From positions 1,063,001 to 1,127,000 of the forward strand of contig NZ_AP024485.1 in NCBI RefSeq assembly GCF_020886695.1: a stretch of DNA of 64,000 nucleotides, given 5' to 3'. The notes below the pieces were generated by a model. It had not been told where the DNA came from. It saw nothing but the letters and a program-made list of their open reading frames with translations, and did no database searches. Origin of the DNA: Pseudodesulfovibrio sediminis (GTDB lineage Bacteria; Desulfobacterota; Desulfovibrionia; Desulfovibrionales; Desulfovibrionaceae). Below, piece by piece: positions 48,466-57,165 of the stretch (the stretch's first letter is position 1; each line of letters begins with the position of its first letter). The position numbers and the translations under genes are program-made.

Positions 48466-49455
48466 ATGACAAATAAGGTTCCATTTTTTTCCGTTATAGT
48501 ACCCACCTGTGATCGCCCTCGCGACCTGACGAAAGCGTTGTCGAGCTTGCAGCAACAAACGTTCACGGATTTTGAAGTCGTGCTCATCAACGACGGCAAA
48601 CAGGATATAACCGACTGTGTCAGTGAATCAGGACTGGCCGAGGCCGGAATTGCCATGAATCTGCTCACCGGCCCGACCAAGACTGGCCCGGCGGCTGCAA
48701 GGAATCGCGGGCTGGCTGAAGCGCGCGGTCAAGTCATCGCCTATCTCGATGACGATGATCTGTATTCCCCCGACCATCTCGCCGTCCACGCGAAGGCCTA
48801 TGAGAACGCCCCCCATATTCAGGCCGTCTACTCTGATGCCGAGCGCACCATTGTCACCGAAGATCGGGATCACAATATTTCAGAGGAAACGGAAGTGGTC
48901 TTTTCCCGGGAGTATTCGGCTGACGACCTCCTGGCCGGCAACTACATCCCCACGCTGTGCATGAGTCACCGCAGGGAATGTCTGGAAAAAACGGGAGGAT
49001 TCGAAGAATCCCTCTCTCTGCTGGCAGAATGGGATTTGTTTATCAGACTCGCCATGCACACGGATTTAGTTCATATCGCCGAAACCACCGGCAGATATTT
49101 CGAGCAGGGAACAGGATCAAGTGTGCAGGAGTACTATGCGCACGAAATACTGGATACCATTGTCGCCATTTACATGAGGAACAATGAATGCCTTGAAGCC
49201 GACCCTGAAAGAAAGGACCGAATCTGGGGCAAACGGTTGCGCCATATGGGGCAGGTCATGACCGCAACAGGCGCCGGTCTCGACAACGCGGGTCCCATTG
49301 AGGAGGCCTATCCGCTGTTCATCAGGGCCTCGGAAACAGAGTATCGGGGAGAAAACTTCCTGGCTCTGGCGCGTATCCATCAGGCCCTTGGCCGTGTCGC
49401 CGACGCCATGGAGACCGTGGCTCGCGCTCGCGGTGTCCAGTCAGGCCAGCACTAG
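48466..49455 (+). CDS. family 2 glycosyltransferase
   Basis: 329 residues from ATG 48466 (weak AAGGCAAG site). GT-A fold: FFSVIVPTCDRPRDLTKALSSLQQQTFTDFEVVLINDG, GPAAARNRGLAEARGQVIAYLDDDD with the metal-binding DDD, and SDAERTIVTED. Family 2 enzymes add sugars to lipid carriers, cell-surface polymers or proteins. The last 70 residues look helical (QALGRVADAMETVARAR) and TPR-like. Acceptor unknown. It is convergent with the radical SAM gene (seven bases apart). Confidence 0.85.
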   Translation: MTNKVPFFSVIVPTCDRPRDLTKALSSLQQQTFTDFEVVLINDGKQDITDCVSESGLAEAGIAMNLLTGPTKTGPAAARNRGLAEARGQVIAYLDDDDLYSPDHLAVHAKAYENAPHIQAVYSDAERTIVTEDRDHNISEETEVVFSREYSADDLLAGNYIPTLCMSHRRECLEKTGGFEESLSLLAEWDLFIRLAMHTDLVHIAETTGRYFEQGTGSSVQEYYAHEILDTIVAIYMRNNECLEADPERKDRIWGKRLRHMGQVMTATGAGLDNAGPIEEAYPLFIRASETEYRGENFLALARIHQALGRVADAMETVARARGVQSGQH

Positions 49456-49462
49456 GGCCGCT

Positions 49463-50791
49463 TTACAACAAGCACTGCAACCCGCCCATGCACCACAGGC
49501 AGTGGCCGCAGGGGATGGTCACACCCAGGCAGTCATATTCAAAATCGTAGACCGTGCCGGTGATATCGTCACAGGGAACAAAGGGACAGTTGGAGCAGTA
49601 GGGATACTCGTATTTCAACGCTTCTTCACGGAATCCGGCATACGGTTCCGAGCGCCAGATCTCGCCCAAATCCTGTTCCCGAATATTGCCGAACTTCCAC
49701 GGCTTGATGATTTTCTTTCCGCCATCCAACTGACAGGAGTACTGGTGCCACAGAAACTGACACGGGCTGACATCGCCCTCGCTGGTCACGAACGCCACGC
49801 TGTCTTCCATGAACCCGCACCGTCGTTCATCCTGCGCCATGAGCGGCGGCATGCGCATTTCGATTCCCAGCTCCGAAGCCAGATGTTCGGCCTTGGCGCA
49901 GATCTGTCGCACCGCTTCGTTGGCACCGGATAATTCCCGCTTATCCCATTCCAGCAGATGCCCCAGATGCACCCAGGAGCCATCTTTCAACGCCGTTGCC
50001 CGAAATTCCCTGACCAGTTCGCTCAACCGTTTCTGCTTCGGCGTCTTGATGAATTTCCACGCCAGCCCCTCCTGGTCATGCATGTCCAGCCCCTCTGCCT
50101 GCGCTTTTGCCTGCCATTCATCAAACAGGGCGGTCACTGACGGTGGATTCGGGTTGAAAAGCGATTGGGCATGCAAAGACTCGTCATGAACCAAGACGTG
50201 TGAGACAATAACGAAATCACACTCCTGCTCTCCGGCCCAGCGAACCACATCCGGCAACTGCGCGACCGTGTCGGCCATCAACACGAACTCGACCCCCAAC
50301 TTGAGAGCCCGTCCATGAGTCCTGCCCGCAACCTTGAGCTGATCAAAGGTCCGCACCAACCTGTCAACATGGACCTCGCCGTGCAGCTCACCGCTTTCCG
50401 TGGTGCATGGTTTGAGTGAATCCACGGAAATGCAAAAGGTGTCCACACCGGACCGGATCAATGAATCGGCCCGTTCTTCGGTCATGAGCAATCCGTTTGT
50501 CTGAAAACCGATCCACCCGTTTTCAGGCATGACCTGCCTGGCAAACGCCGCCATATCGGCCAACTCCGGGTTGAGCAAAGGCTCCCCGATACCGGACAGA
50601 ACCAGGGCTTCACACTTTTCAAGGGCCGGTTTCAACCGCTTGAAGGTCGCCAGATCAAGATCCAATTCAGGGATCTCACTATCGGGCGCGAACTTGAAAC
50701 ACATGGAACAACGCATATTGCATCGGGTGGTCACTTCCACCTGCAACCGCGCCGGGAAGGGCTGGGACGAACGAGTAGAACACTTGGTCAT
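49463..50791 (-). CDS. radical SAM/SPASM domain protein, putative maturase
   Basis: 442 residues. The radical SAM cluster motif is CNMRCSMC (about 25-32), followed by the GIGEPLLNPEL motif and a TIM-barrel (IGFQTNGLLM, FCISVDSLK). The long cysteine-rich C-terminus (EDSVAFVTSEGDVSPCQFLWHQYSC, YCSNCPFVPCDD, IPCGHCLWCMGGLQC) is a SPASM-type domain for auxiliary [4Fe-4S] clusters. Such proteins modify peptides or mature metalloenzymes. The cysteine pattern resembles putative metalloenzyme maturases of deltaproteobacteria; I recall this family only approximately. It may act on the tungsten aldehyde oxidoreductase, but no partner lies next to it. Confidence 0.82.
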   Translation of the reverse strand: MTKCSTRSSQPFPARLQVEVTTRCNMRCSMCFKFAPDSEIPELDLDLATFKRLKPALEKCEALVLSGIGEPLLNPELADMAAFARQVMPENGWIGFQTNGLLMTEERADSLIRSGVDTFCISVDSLKPCTTESGELHGEVHVDRLVRTFDQLKVAGRTHGRALKLGVEFVLMADTVAQLPDVVRWAGEQECDFVIVSHVLVHDESLHAQSLFNPNPPSVTALFDEWQAKAQAEGLDMHDQEGLAWKFIKTPKQKRLSELVREFRATALKDGSWVHLGHLLEWDKRELSGANEAVRQICAKAEHLASELGIEMRMPPLMAQDERRCGFMEDSVAFVTSEGDVSPCQFLWHQYSCQLDGGKKIIKPWKFGNIREQDLGEIWRSEPYAGFREEALKYEYPYCSNCPFVPCDDITGTVYDFEYDCLGVTIPCGHCLWCMGGLQCLL

Positions 50792-50872
50792 TGAATTTTT
50801 CTCACGGATTAGTGGGAGCGAAGGCTCTTCAGTAAAATAAAGATCGATTTGAGTCGAGTAAAGTGTGCTCCA

Positions 50873-50912
50873 TAAAAATGGCCGGGCCCCACACAGTGCA
50901 GGTAACCCGGCC
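50873..50912 (-). terminator. terminator of thioredoxin-like gene
   Basis: On the minus strand, GGCCGGG (50912-50906) pairs with CCCGGCC (50886-50880), followed by ATTTTTAT. It serves the gene ending at 50947. Confidence 0.75.
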
Positions 50913-50946
50913 CAAACCCTATCAGACTGCTTGCAACCGCCCTCAA

Positions 50947-51267
50947 TTATTCACCGATGGCACTCCTGATAAATTCATCCAGGGTCTCTCCATCAGACTC
51001 ACCAATCAGGCGGTCAATCTCTTTGCCCTGCTCAAAAAGCAGAAAAGTGGGAGTCCCATTGACAGCGAAACGATCCATGGCCGTGGGGAGATAATCGACA
51101 TCAAACAGAAAGCACCGCACCCGATCGCCATTGGATTTTTCCACCTGAGCCAAAACCTTACGCTGTTCGGCAAACCGCTCATTACGCTTGAGGAAGGCCA
51201 CCACAAACGGTTCACTGCCGCTTTGAAGCTCAATGTCAAAAGCCTGTGGTTCCAAGGTTTTTACCAT
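50947..51267 (-). CDS. thioredoxin-fold protein lacking the CXXC motif
   Basis: 106 residues from ATG 51267 (GGAGAGCGTTGT). The thioredoxin fold is seen in LEPQAFDIELQSGSEPFVVAFLKRNERFAEQRKVLAQVEK, FLFDVDYLPTAMDRFAV and the cis-Pro strand GTPTFLLFEQGKEIDRLIGE. The active-site WCGPC is replaced by KRNERFAEQ, without cysteines; the only Cys is in VRCFLFD. It therefore cannot do thiol-disulfide exchange in the usual way and may be a structural or chaperone subunit. It lies between the radical SAM gene and the sigma-54 activator. Confidence 0.75.
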   Translation of the reverse strand: MVKTLEPQAFDIELQSGSEPFVVAFLKRNERFAEQRKVLAQVEKSNGDRVRCFLFDVDYLPTAMDRFAVNGTPTFLLFEQGKEIDRLIGESDGETLDEFIRSAIGE

Positions 51268-51412
51268 ACAACGCTCTCCAGAATCATCACAACCCGTACG
51301 CATACATTATCACCACCATATGCACACCGTACCAACTGAAAAACGACATTGCATCAAATCAATGTGTTATATCCGTTATAAATACAGAGCTGAAAAGAAG
51401 GAAAACCGCAAC

Positions 51413-54274
51413 TCAGCCGTCGAGGCCCCAGGCTTTGAGCTTGCGATAGAGCGTTGCGCGATGGATACCCACCATTCTCGCGGCACGGGCTTTGTTGCCG
51501 CCGCACTGTTGCAGCGCAGTCAGAATGGCACCCTTGGTCGGTTTGGGGGTGGCCGGCGGAGCCTGAATGAACGACGGAGAGAAAAACTCCGGCTGACTCT
51601 GTATGGGAGGACTCTGCATCTGGGTAACCAGGTCTTTTCTGAGATGTTCCATGGAAATGATCTTCCCCGGAGATAATATGCAGGCGTGCTCCAAGGTATG
51701 ACGCAGTTCGCGTACATTGCCCGGCCACGGATAGGACATGAACAGGTCCATGACCTCAGTGGAGACACCGTCAAACGGCTTGTTGAAGTGCTCGGAAAAA
51801 TACGAAAGAAAGTGTTCGACGAGCGTGGGAATATCCGCCTGCCTGTCGCGCAATGGCGGCAATGTCACAGGCATGACGTTGAGCCGATAATACAGATCCT
51901 CGCGGAACGCGCCCTGCCGGATGGACTCCAGCAGATTGACATTGGTGGCGGCGATGATGCGCACATCTGCCGAGTAGGTCCTGGATTCACCCACCCGTTC
52001 GTATTCCTTTTGCTCCAGAAAACGAAGCAGCTTCAATTGAAGCAAAGGAGAAATATCGCCTATTTCATCAAGAAACAGGGTGCCGCCCTGGGCTGCCTGA
52101 ATACGGCCGACCTTGTCCCGAACGGCACCGGTAAAGGCGCCGCGAACATGACCGAACAGCTCGGACTCCAGCAGACTTTCCGACAGCGCGGAACAGTTGA
52201 CCTTGATGAGCGGCTTGCCCGCCCTGGAACCGCCATAGTGCAGGGCCTCGGCCACCAGCTCCTTACCGGTACCGGATTCTCCAAGAATCAGAACAATGGA
52301 ATCCAATGAGGAAAGCTGCTCCAGCAGCTGATACATGTCCTGCATGGCCGAACTGCTGCCAACGATCCCCCTGAACCCCTGCCGTTTTTGCAACTGCTTT
52401 TCCAGATCAACGATATGGGAAACGTCGCGAACGATGAGGACCGCCCCGATGTGCTGCTTGTCCTGATCGATGAGCGGTGAACAGTTGACCTCCACCATGC
52501 GTGCGCCCATGGCTGGCGTATCCAGCTCGATTTCGTATCCCCGAACCGCCTTGTTCGTCCTGAGGACCTGTTTGAGTACGCCCAGACACGGATTCCCCTC
52601 ATCACCGACCAGCTCCTGCAGATCAAGGCCCCGCATGCGTCCCTTGTCGTAATCGAACAGCCGGGCGGCGGCACGGTTTGAAGCCATGATGATCAACGAA
52701 TTATCCACTGTGAGAATGGCGTCCGGGATGGATTTGAAGGTGGCAATGAGGTTAAGTCGGTACTGCTCCTTTTCCATATTAGCCTTGTTAAGAGCCGTCT
52801 CCGCGGCCTTGCGCTCTGTCACGTCACGCCCAACGGCCTGAATCTCACTGACCTCCTGCCGCTCATTGAGCACAACCCTATGCGTCCAGTGAATCCAGCG
52901 TTCCTCCCCGTCACCACGAACAAGTTGAATCTCCATGTCGTAGACGGCATTCTTTGCTTCAGCCCGGGAGAGCCAACCTCTAAGGTCCCTTTTGTTCTTG
53001 GCACTCAGTCCGGCAAAAGAGTCTGTACCCAGAGCGTCATCCGCATCCTGCCCGAAGAATCGCGCATAGGTCTCGTTCACGAAGGTCAGCTTACCCTCAG
53101 GGCTATAGCGGTAAATCAGTTCGGTCTGGTCTTCGACCACGGCCCGATAGAGACGAGCGCCTTCGCGCAGCGCTTCCTCAACCACCTGACGCCGCGAAAT
53201 ATCCTGGGCATACATGATCCCCACCTCTCGCCCTGCGTCACTGAAATAGCTCAGGGAGAGCTCCACCGGAAACGATGATCCATCCTTGCGCCTGAAGTAT
53301 TCGAAAGCGATCCGTTTGACCCCATTGCCAACGGCCTGCATGGTTCTGTCCGGGTAAACGACCAGCTCATACAGGGTCAGGCCCTGCATCTCTTCAAACG
53401 CATAGCCCGTGGCTCTGGATGCCGCGCCATTGGCTGTGATCAGCGCCCCGCTCTTTCGATCAATGAGCACGATCGGGTCCTGGGCACCGTCGAAAACACT
53501 CCGGTACTGTTTCTCGCTCTCAACCAGCCTGTTCTCGTCCTGTTCAAAGGAGGTCACATCCCGCATTCGAATCACAAAACCAACAAGCTCATCGTCCAGA
53601 GGTATGGGTTTAATGCGGACTTCAACATCGCCCATGGCCCGTTTTTCCTGAAACCGAAACGCCTTGCCGTTGGCTCTGACCTTGGCAATGCCCGCGGCAT
53701 GCGTCTTGACCGATGGTCCCGAAAGAATGGACAAATAGGGCCTGCCGACCAATCGGACATGCTGGCTGTCAATAAAAGGAATAGGGTCGCCACCGGTGTC
53801 CATGACGATGGCATCACTGTCCAGCAGGAAGTATCCGCCGTCATCCGCCTCGAAAACGGTTGAAACGACACTGTTTGCACGAGCGATTTCTTTGGCCTGA
53901 ACAGCCTGGGCAACAAGGAGCCTGCCGACGGCAACACCTTCTGCGGCTATCATTTCAAGTCGATTCCGATCTACGGGCAACTTAATGTAGGTCAGTGCAC
54001 CGCTCTCCCTGACAGCGTCTACCGGGGCAGCGCAGGATTGCGCCACCACCAGGACAAAGGGGACAGCTTTTCCGTCAAAGGCGAACGTCCCGGAATCCCC
54101 GTTGAGCAGCGCTTCTGCCACAAAGACCAGATCCGTCTCCTGCCGGGCAAGAAAAGCCGAAGCCGAAGCCATGCTGGAAGCGGTCTCCACGCGATATCCC
54201 TTTGCAGAGAGAATATCCTGGATCACGGTGCGTATTGAATCGTCGCTGTCGACAACAAGAATGGTCGAATTCAC
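51413..54274 (-). CDS. PAS-containing sigma-54 activator with pseudo-receiver domain
   Basis: 953 residues from GTG 54274 (AGGAG eight bases upstream; ATG 54304 has no site). N-terminal receiver-like domain ([17 protein letters not shown]), whose phospho-acceptor position reads [14 protein letters not shown] without the Asp. Three or four PAS domains follow (about 180-650: [55 protein letters not shown]). The AAA+ domain has GESGTGKE and GAFTGA, with a C-terminal Fis helix-turn-helix ([27 protein letters not shown]). It probably senses a small ligand or redox state in the cytoplasm and activates a sigma-54 promoter elsewhere. The target is unknown. Confidence 0.9.
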   Translation of the reverse strand: MNSTILVVDSDDSIRTVIQDILSAKGYRVETASSMASASAFLARQETDLVFVAEALLNGDSGTFAFDGKAVPFVLVVAQSCAAPVDAVRESGALTYIKLPVDRNRLEMIAAEGVAVGRLLVAQAVQAKEIARANSVVSTVFEADDGGYFLLDSDAIVMDTGGDPIPFIDSQHVRLVGRPYLSILSGPSVKTHAAGIAKVRANGKAFRFQEKRAMGDVEVRIKPIPLDDELVGFVIRMRDVTSFEQDENRLVESEKQYRSVFDGAQDPIVLIDRKSGALITANGAASRATGYAFEEMQGLTLYELVVYPDRTMQAVGNGVKRIAFEYFRRKDGSSFPVELSLSYFSDAGREVGIMYAQDISRRQVVEEALREGARLYRAVVEDQTELIYRYSPEGKLTFVNETYARFFGQDADDALGTDSFAGLSAKNKRDLRGWLSRAEAKNAVYDMEIQLVRGDGEERWIHWTHRVVLNERQEVSEIQAVGRDVTERKAAETALNKANMEKEQYRLNLIATFKSIPDAILTVDNSLIIMASNRAAARLFDYDKGRMRGLDLQELVGDEGNPCLGVLKQVLRTNKAVRGYEIELDTPAMGARMVEVNCSPLIDQDKQHIGAVLIVRDVSHIVDLEKQLQKRQGFRGIVGSSSAMQDMYQLLEQLSSLDSIVLILGESGTGKELVAEALHYGGSRAGKPLIKVNCSALSESLLESELFGHVRGAFTGAVRDKVGRIQAAQGGTLFLDEIGDISPLLQLKLLRFLEQKEYERVGESRTYSADVRIIAATNVNLLESIRQGAFREDLYYRLNVMPVTLPPLRDRQADIPTLVEHFLSYFSEHFNKPFDGVSTEVMDLFMSYPWPGNVRELRHTLEHACILSPGKIISMEHLRKDLVTQMQSPPIQSQPEFFSPSFIQAPPATPKPTKGAILTALQQCGGNKARAARMVGIHRATLYRKLKAWGLDG

Positions 54275-54424
54275 CTCAGTTTTCTCCTGTTCCGTTCCAT
54301 ACATCAGTTGGGATATGAAAACCAGCCCCGCATATGGTGACAACCGATTTTACTACCCCTTTTTATCATTTGTGTGTATTGGGAGAAGTATGGGGGATAC
54401 CTTTCCATTTTATAAGGAGGATAT

Positions 54425-54667
54425 ATGTCAACATTTACTGAAGCCGATCTGCCTCTGGATGTTCATCATGGTGAACTGATTTCCCTTGCCGACGGAACAA
54501 CCGTTCGCTTCGAATCCAATGGGGAAGCCAAGGACATCATGGTCAACGACGGATTCAACGCGGCCTGTACCCTGTTCCCTGGCAACGACTTCACAGTCCA
54601 GACCAGCTCCGGCAACTACAAGGTCACCTGTGAATTCGGCGACTCAATGCATATTGAGAAAATCTAA
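54425..54667 (+). CDS. small conserved hypothetical protein
   Basis: 80 residues with an excellent ribosome binding site AAGGAGGATAT before ATG 54425. It is acidic and beta-rich (LPLDVHHGELISLADGTTVRFESNGEAKDIMVNDG), with two cysteines and no signal peptide or known motif. The composition suggests a small folded beta protein. It is divergent from the sigma-54 activator at 51413-54274, whose regulator it might report on or be controlled by. An inverted repeat GCCGCGTTC/GAACGCGGC (54674-54707) lies just after it, but has no T-run. Confidence 0.65.
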   Translation: MSTFTEADLPLDVHHGELISLADGTTVRFESNGEAKDIMVNDGFNAACTLFPGNDFTVQTSSGNYKVTCEFGDSMHIEKI

Positions 54668-54861
54668 ACCCCGGCCGCGTTCGACTCCCAAAGGAGCTGA
54701 ACGCGGCTCAACGGCACACGGAAGAGCCCTGTAAATAAAATCAGCCCCTTTACTTTTTCAAGCGAACAGGTAAATTAGCCTCGATAATCAAACCTAACCG
54801 TTCATACTGTCAGAGGTTTTCAGCTCTACCGACGACACAAAGAGAGAGAGAAAGGGTGAAT

Positions 54862-55251
54862 ATGGCCAAAATACTGATTGCCGAAGACGACAAAATCTCG
54901 CAACGAGTCGCAGTCAAAATTGTTGAAGAACTCGGACACATAGCCATTGTCAGCCCTCACGGCAAACACGCCTATGAGACCCTCATGTCCAATGACATTG
55001 ACCTGCTCCTCACCGACATCATGATGCCGGAGATGGACGGCCAACAGCTTATCAAGACCCTTCGTGGCGATCTCAAGTTCATGGATCTGCCCATCATAAT
55101 CATGTCGGCAGTCGTCGGGATTGGCGAAATATCCAACCTGCTCAAACTCGGCGCGACCCTGTTCACGGCCAAACCTCTCGACCGCAAGGAACTGCACGGC
55201 TACATTTCACGTTGCCTGGACGAATCCCCTCCCAATAATAAACACCACTGA
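54862..55251 (+). CDS. single-domain response regulator
   Basis: 129 residues, receiver domain only. EDD at 8-10, acceptor Asp in LLLTDIMMPEMDG, and the conserved Lys in FTAKPLDRKEL. ATG 54862 is favoured; a GTG six bases earlier is in frame. It has no output domain, so it may act like CheY or in a phosphorelay. The hybrid and orphan kinases of this genome are the likely partners. The GT4 gene follows 24 bases later. Confidence 0.9.
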   Translation: MAKILIAEDDKISQRVAVKIVEELGHIAIVSPHGKHAYETLMSNDIDLLLTDIMMPEMDGQQLIKTLRGDLKFMDLPIIIMSAVVGIGEISNLLKLGATLFTAKPLDRKELHGYISRCLDESPPNNKHH

Positions 55252-55275
55252 GAGCTGCACCACCAAGGACACCAT

Positions 55276-56532
55276 ATGCGCGTACTTATTGCTCACAACA
55301 ATTTTCCAGCTCAGTTCCGCCATATCGCCGAATTCCTCGGACACCGCAAAGATACCCAGGTAGTTTTTGCCACCAAGACTCTGCGTCGAGAGTGGCATAT
55401 TCCCGGAATTACCAAGGCCGTCTTCACTCCTGCCAAAGCCGATACGGAACAGGTGCATCCACTTGCCCGCACTGTTGATGTCAACATCAGGGACGGCGCA
55501 GCCATGATCAAGCTTTGTCAGGAGCTGAAACGACGCGGTTTCATACCGGACGTGATCCTTGGGCACTCCGGCTGGGGGCAAACACTTTTTTTACGCGACG
55601 TTTTTCCGGACGCTCCCCTCATCAGCTATTTTGAATGGTACTACAACGCGGATAGCCCTGAGACCCTTTTTGACGGCAAGCCCCGGTCCGACCTTCGTCT
55701 TGCCCAGCTCAGAACCCGCAACACCCCGATCCTGCACGATCTCGTCTCCTGCGATATGGGCATCACCCCGACCGCATGGCAACGCGAACAATTTCCGCAG
55801 GAGTTCCAATCCAAGATCACTCCCATTCACGACGGCATCAACACCAAATACTTTGCCCCGCTTCCGGACGGCCCGCTGCCCATAAGCGAACTCAATCTGC
55901 CCAACACGGACCTGACCGGCGCCAAGGAGCTGGTGACCTACTGCTCGCGGGGGATGGAACCATACCGGGGATTCCCCCAGTTCTACGAATCACTCCCGGC
56001 CATCCTTGACGCCAGACCGGACTGCCACGTGCTTATCGTTGGCGAAGACAGGATCTGCTACAGCCCCCATCCACAAGAAGGCCAATGTCAGTCCTATGTG
56101 GAACTGATGAAGAGCAAGGTCGATCTGGACGAGAGCCGCGTCCACTTCACCGGCCCGCTGCCCTATGGCAAATACAAGCAGGTCCTGCACGCGTCATCGG
56201 CCCACGTGTATCTGACATGGCCCTTTGTGCTTTCCTGGTCCATGCTTGAAGCCATGTCCTGCGGGTGTCTGCTGGTGGCATCCGACACCGAGCCAGTGCG
56301 TGAGGTCATCCGCGACAATGAAAACGGCCTGCTCGTGGACTTCCATTCCCCGGAAAACATAGCCGCCACGACAATCGACGCTCTCAAACGCCAGGAAGAA
56401 CTCACCCCCATCCGACAGAACGCACGGCAAACCATTCTGGACACCTATTGCCTGACCAAATGCCTGCCAGTGCATCTTAATTTTTTGATCCAGGCCGCCA
56501 CAAACGGCCAGGAAAATTTCGTCAACCTTTAA
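55276..56532 (+). CDS. family 4 (GT-B) glycosyltransferase
   Basis: 418 residues. Start MRVLIAHNNFPAQFRHIAEFLGHRK, acceptor-side ILGHSGWGQTLFLRDVFPDAPLISYFEWYY, then CSRGMEPYRGFPQFYESLPAILDARPDCHVLIVGED and the donor-binding motif LSWSMLEAMSCGCLLVASDTEPVREVI, with the paired acidic and serine residues of GT4. AGGA lies upstream of ATG 55276. It probably builds an exopolysaccharide or lipopolysaccharide sugar. It is cotranscribed with the receiver at 54862 and close to the cyclophilin gene; their relation is not obvious. Confidence 0.88.
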   Translation: MRVLIAHNNFPAQFRHIAEFLGHRKDTQVVFATKTLRREWHIPGITKAVFTPAKADTEQVHPLARTVDVNIRDGAAMIKLCQELKRRGFIPDVILGHSGWGQTLFLRDVFPDAPLISYFEWYYNADSPETLFDGKPRSDLRLAQLRTRNTPILHDLVSCDMGITPTAWQREQFPQEFQSKITPIHDGINTKYFAPLPDGPLPISELNLPNTDLTGAKELVTYCSRGMEPYRGFPQFYESLPAILDARPDCHVLIVGEDRICYSPHPQEGQCQSYVELMKSKVDLDESRVHFTGPLPYGKYKQVLHASSAHVYLTWPFVLSWSMLEAMSCGCLLVASDTEPVREVIRDNENGLLVDFHSPENIAATTIDALKRQEELTPIRQNARQTILDTYCLTKCLPVHLNFLIQAATNGQENFVNL

Positions 56533-56550
56533 CATTTAATGGAAAGATCA

Positions 56551-57096
56551 ATGAAACCGACTTTGAAGGCACTTCTGGCCCTCACACTTTTTACGCTGCT
56601 GACCGTCTCTTCCACGTTGGCAGCCGACCCCGAAAACACGCTGTACCTGGACCTGAAAGACGGGCAGGTGGTCATTGAACTCCGCCCGGATCTGGCCCCC
56701 AAACATGTGGCCCGGATTAAGGAACTGGTGCGCATGAATTTTTATGACGGCATCCTGTTCCACCGTGTCATCGACGGATTCATGGCCCAGACCGGTGACC
56801 CCACCGGCACAGGCAGAGGCGGTTCCGGCCAGAACCTGCCTGCCGAATTCTCCCAGGAGCCGTTTAATCGCGGCACAGTGGGCATGGCCCGTGCTCAAAG
56901 CCCGGACAGCGGAGACTCCCAGTTCTTTATCTGCTTTGCTCCGTCCCATTTTCTGGACGGCCAATACACTGTCTGGGGACAGGTCGTCAGCGGAATGGAG
57001 TTCGTGGACAAGATCAAGAAAGGCATCGGCCAGAGCGGCATGGTCAGTAATCCGGACAAGATCATCACCATGCGCGTGGCGGCTGACGTAGAATAA
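56551..57096 (+). CDS. ppi: periplasmic cyclophilin-type peptidyl-prolyl cis-trans isomerase
   Basis: 181 residues from ATG 56551 (a GGAAAG site; the in-frame ATG 56539 is too close to the preceding gene). Signal peptide MKPTLKALLALTLFTLLTVSSTLAADP. The cyclophilin core has GILFHRVIDGFMAQTGDPTGTGRGGSG with the catalytic Arg, GTVGMARAQSPDSGDSQFFICF and HFLDGQYTVWGQVVSGMEFVD. It folds exported proteins in the periplasm. It ends with a clear terminator. Confidence 0.94.
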   Translation: MKPTLKALLALTLFTLLTVSSTLAADPENTLYLDLKDGQVVIELRPDLAPKHVARIKELVRMNFYDGILFHRVIDGFMAQTGDPTGTGRGGSGQNLPAEFSQEPFNRGTVGMARAQSPDSGDSQFFICFAPSHFLDGQYTVWGQVVSGMEFVDKIKKGIGQSGMVSNPDKIITMRVAADVE

Positions 57097-57112
57097 CCTC
57101 ACCATACCCAAC

Positions 57113-57149
57113 AAAAAAAGGCGCACCGTATATGGCGCGCCTTTTTTTT
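57113..57149. terminator. bidirectional terminator
   Basis: GGCGC (57120-57124) pairs with GCGCC (57137-57141), extended by A/T pairs, with an A-run on the left and eight Ts on the right. It serves the cyclophilin and the convergent acyl-CoA synthetase gene. Confidence 0.8.
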
Positions 57150-57165
57150 ATTGGTCTCGTTGCGT

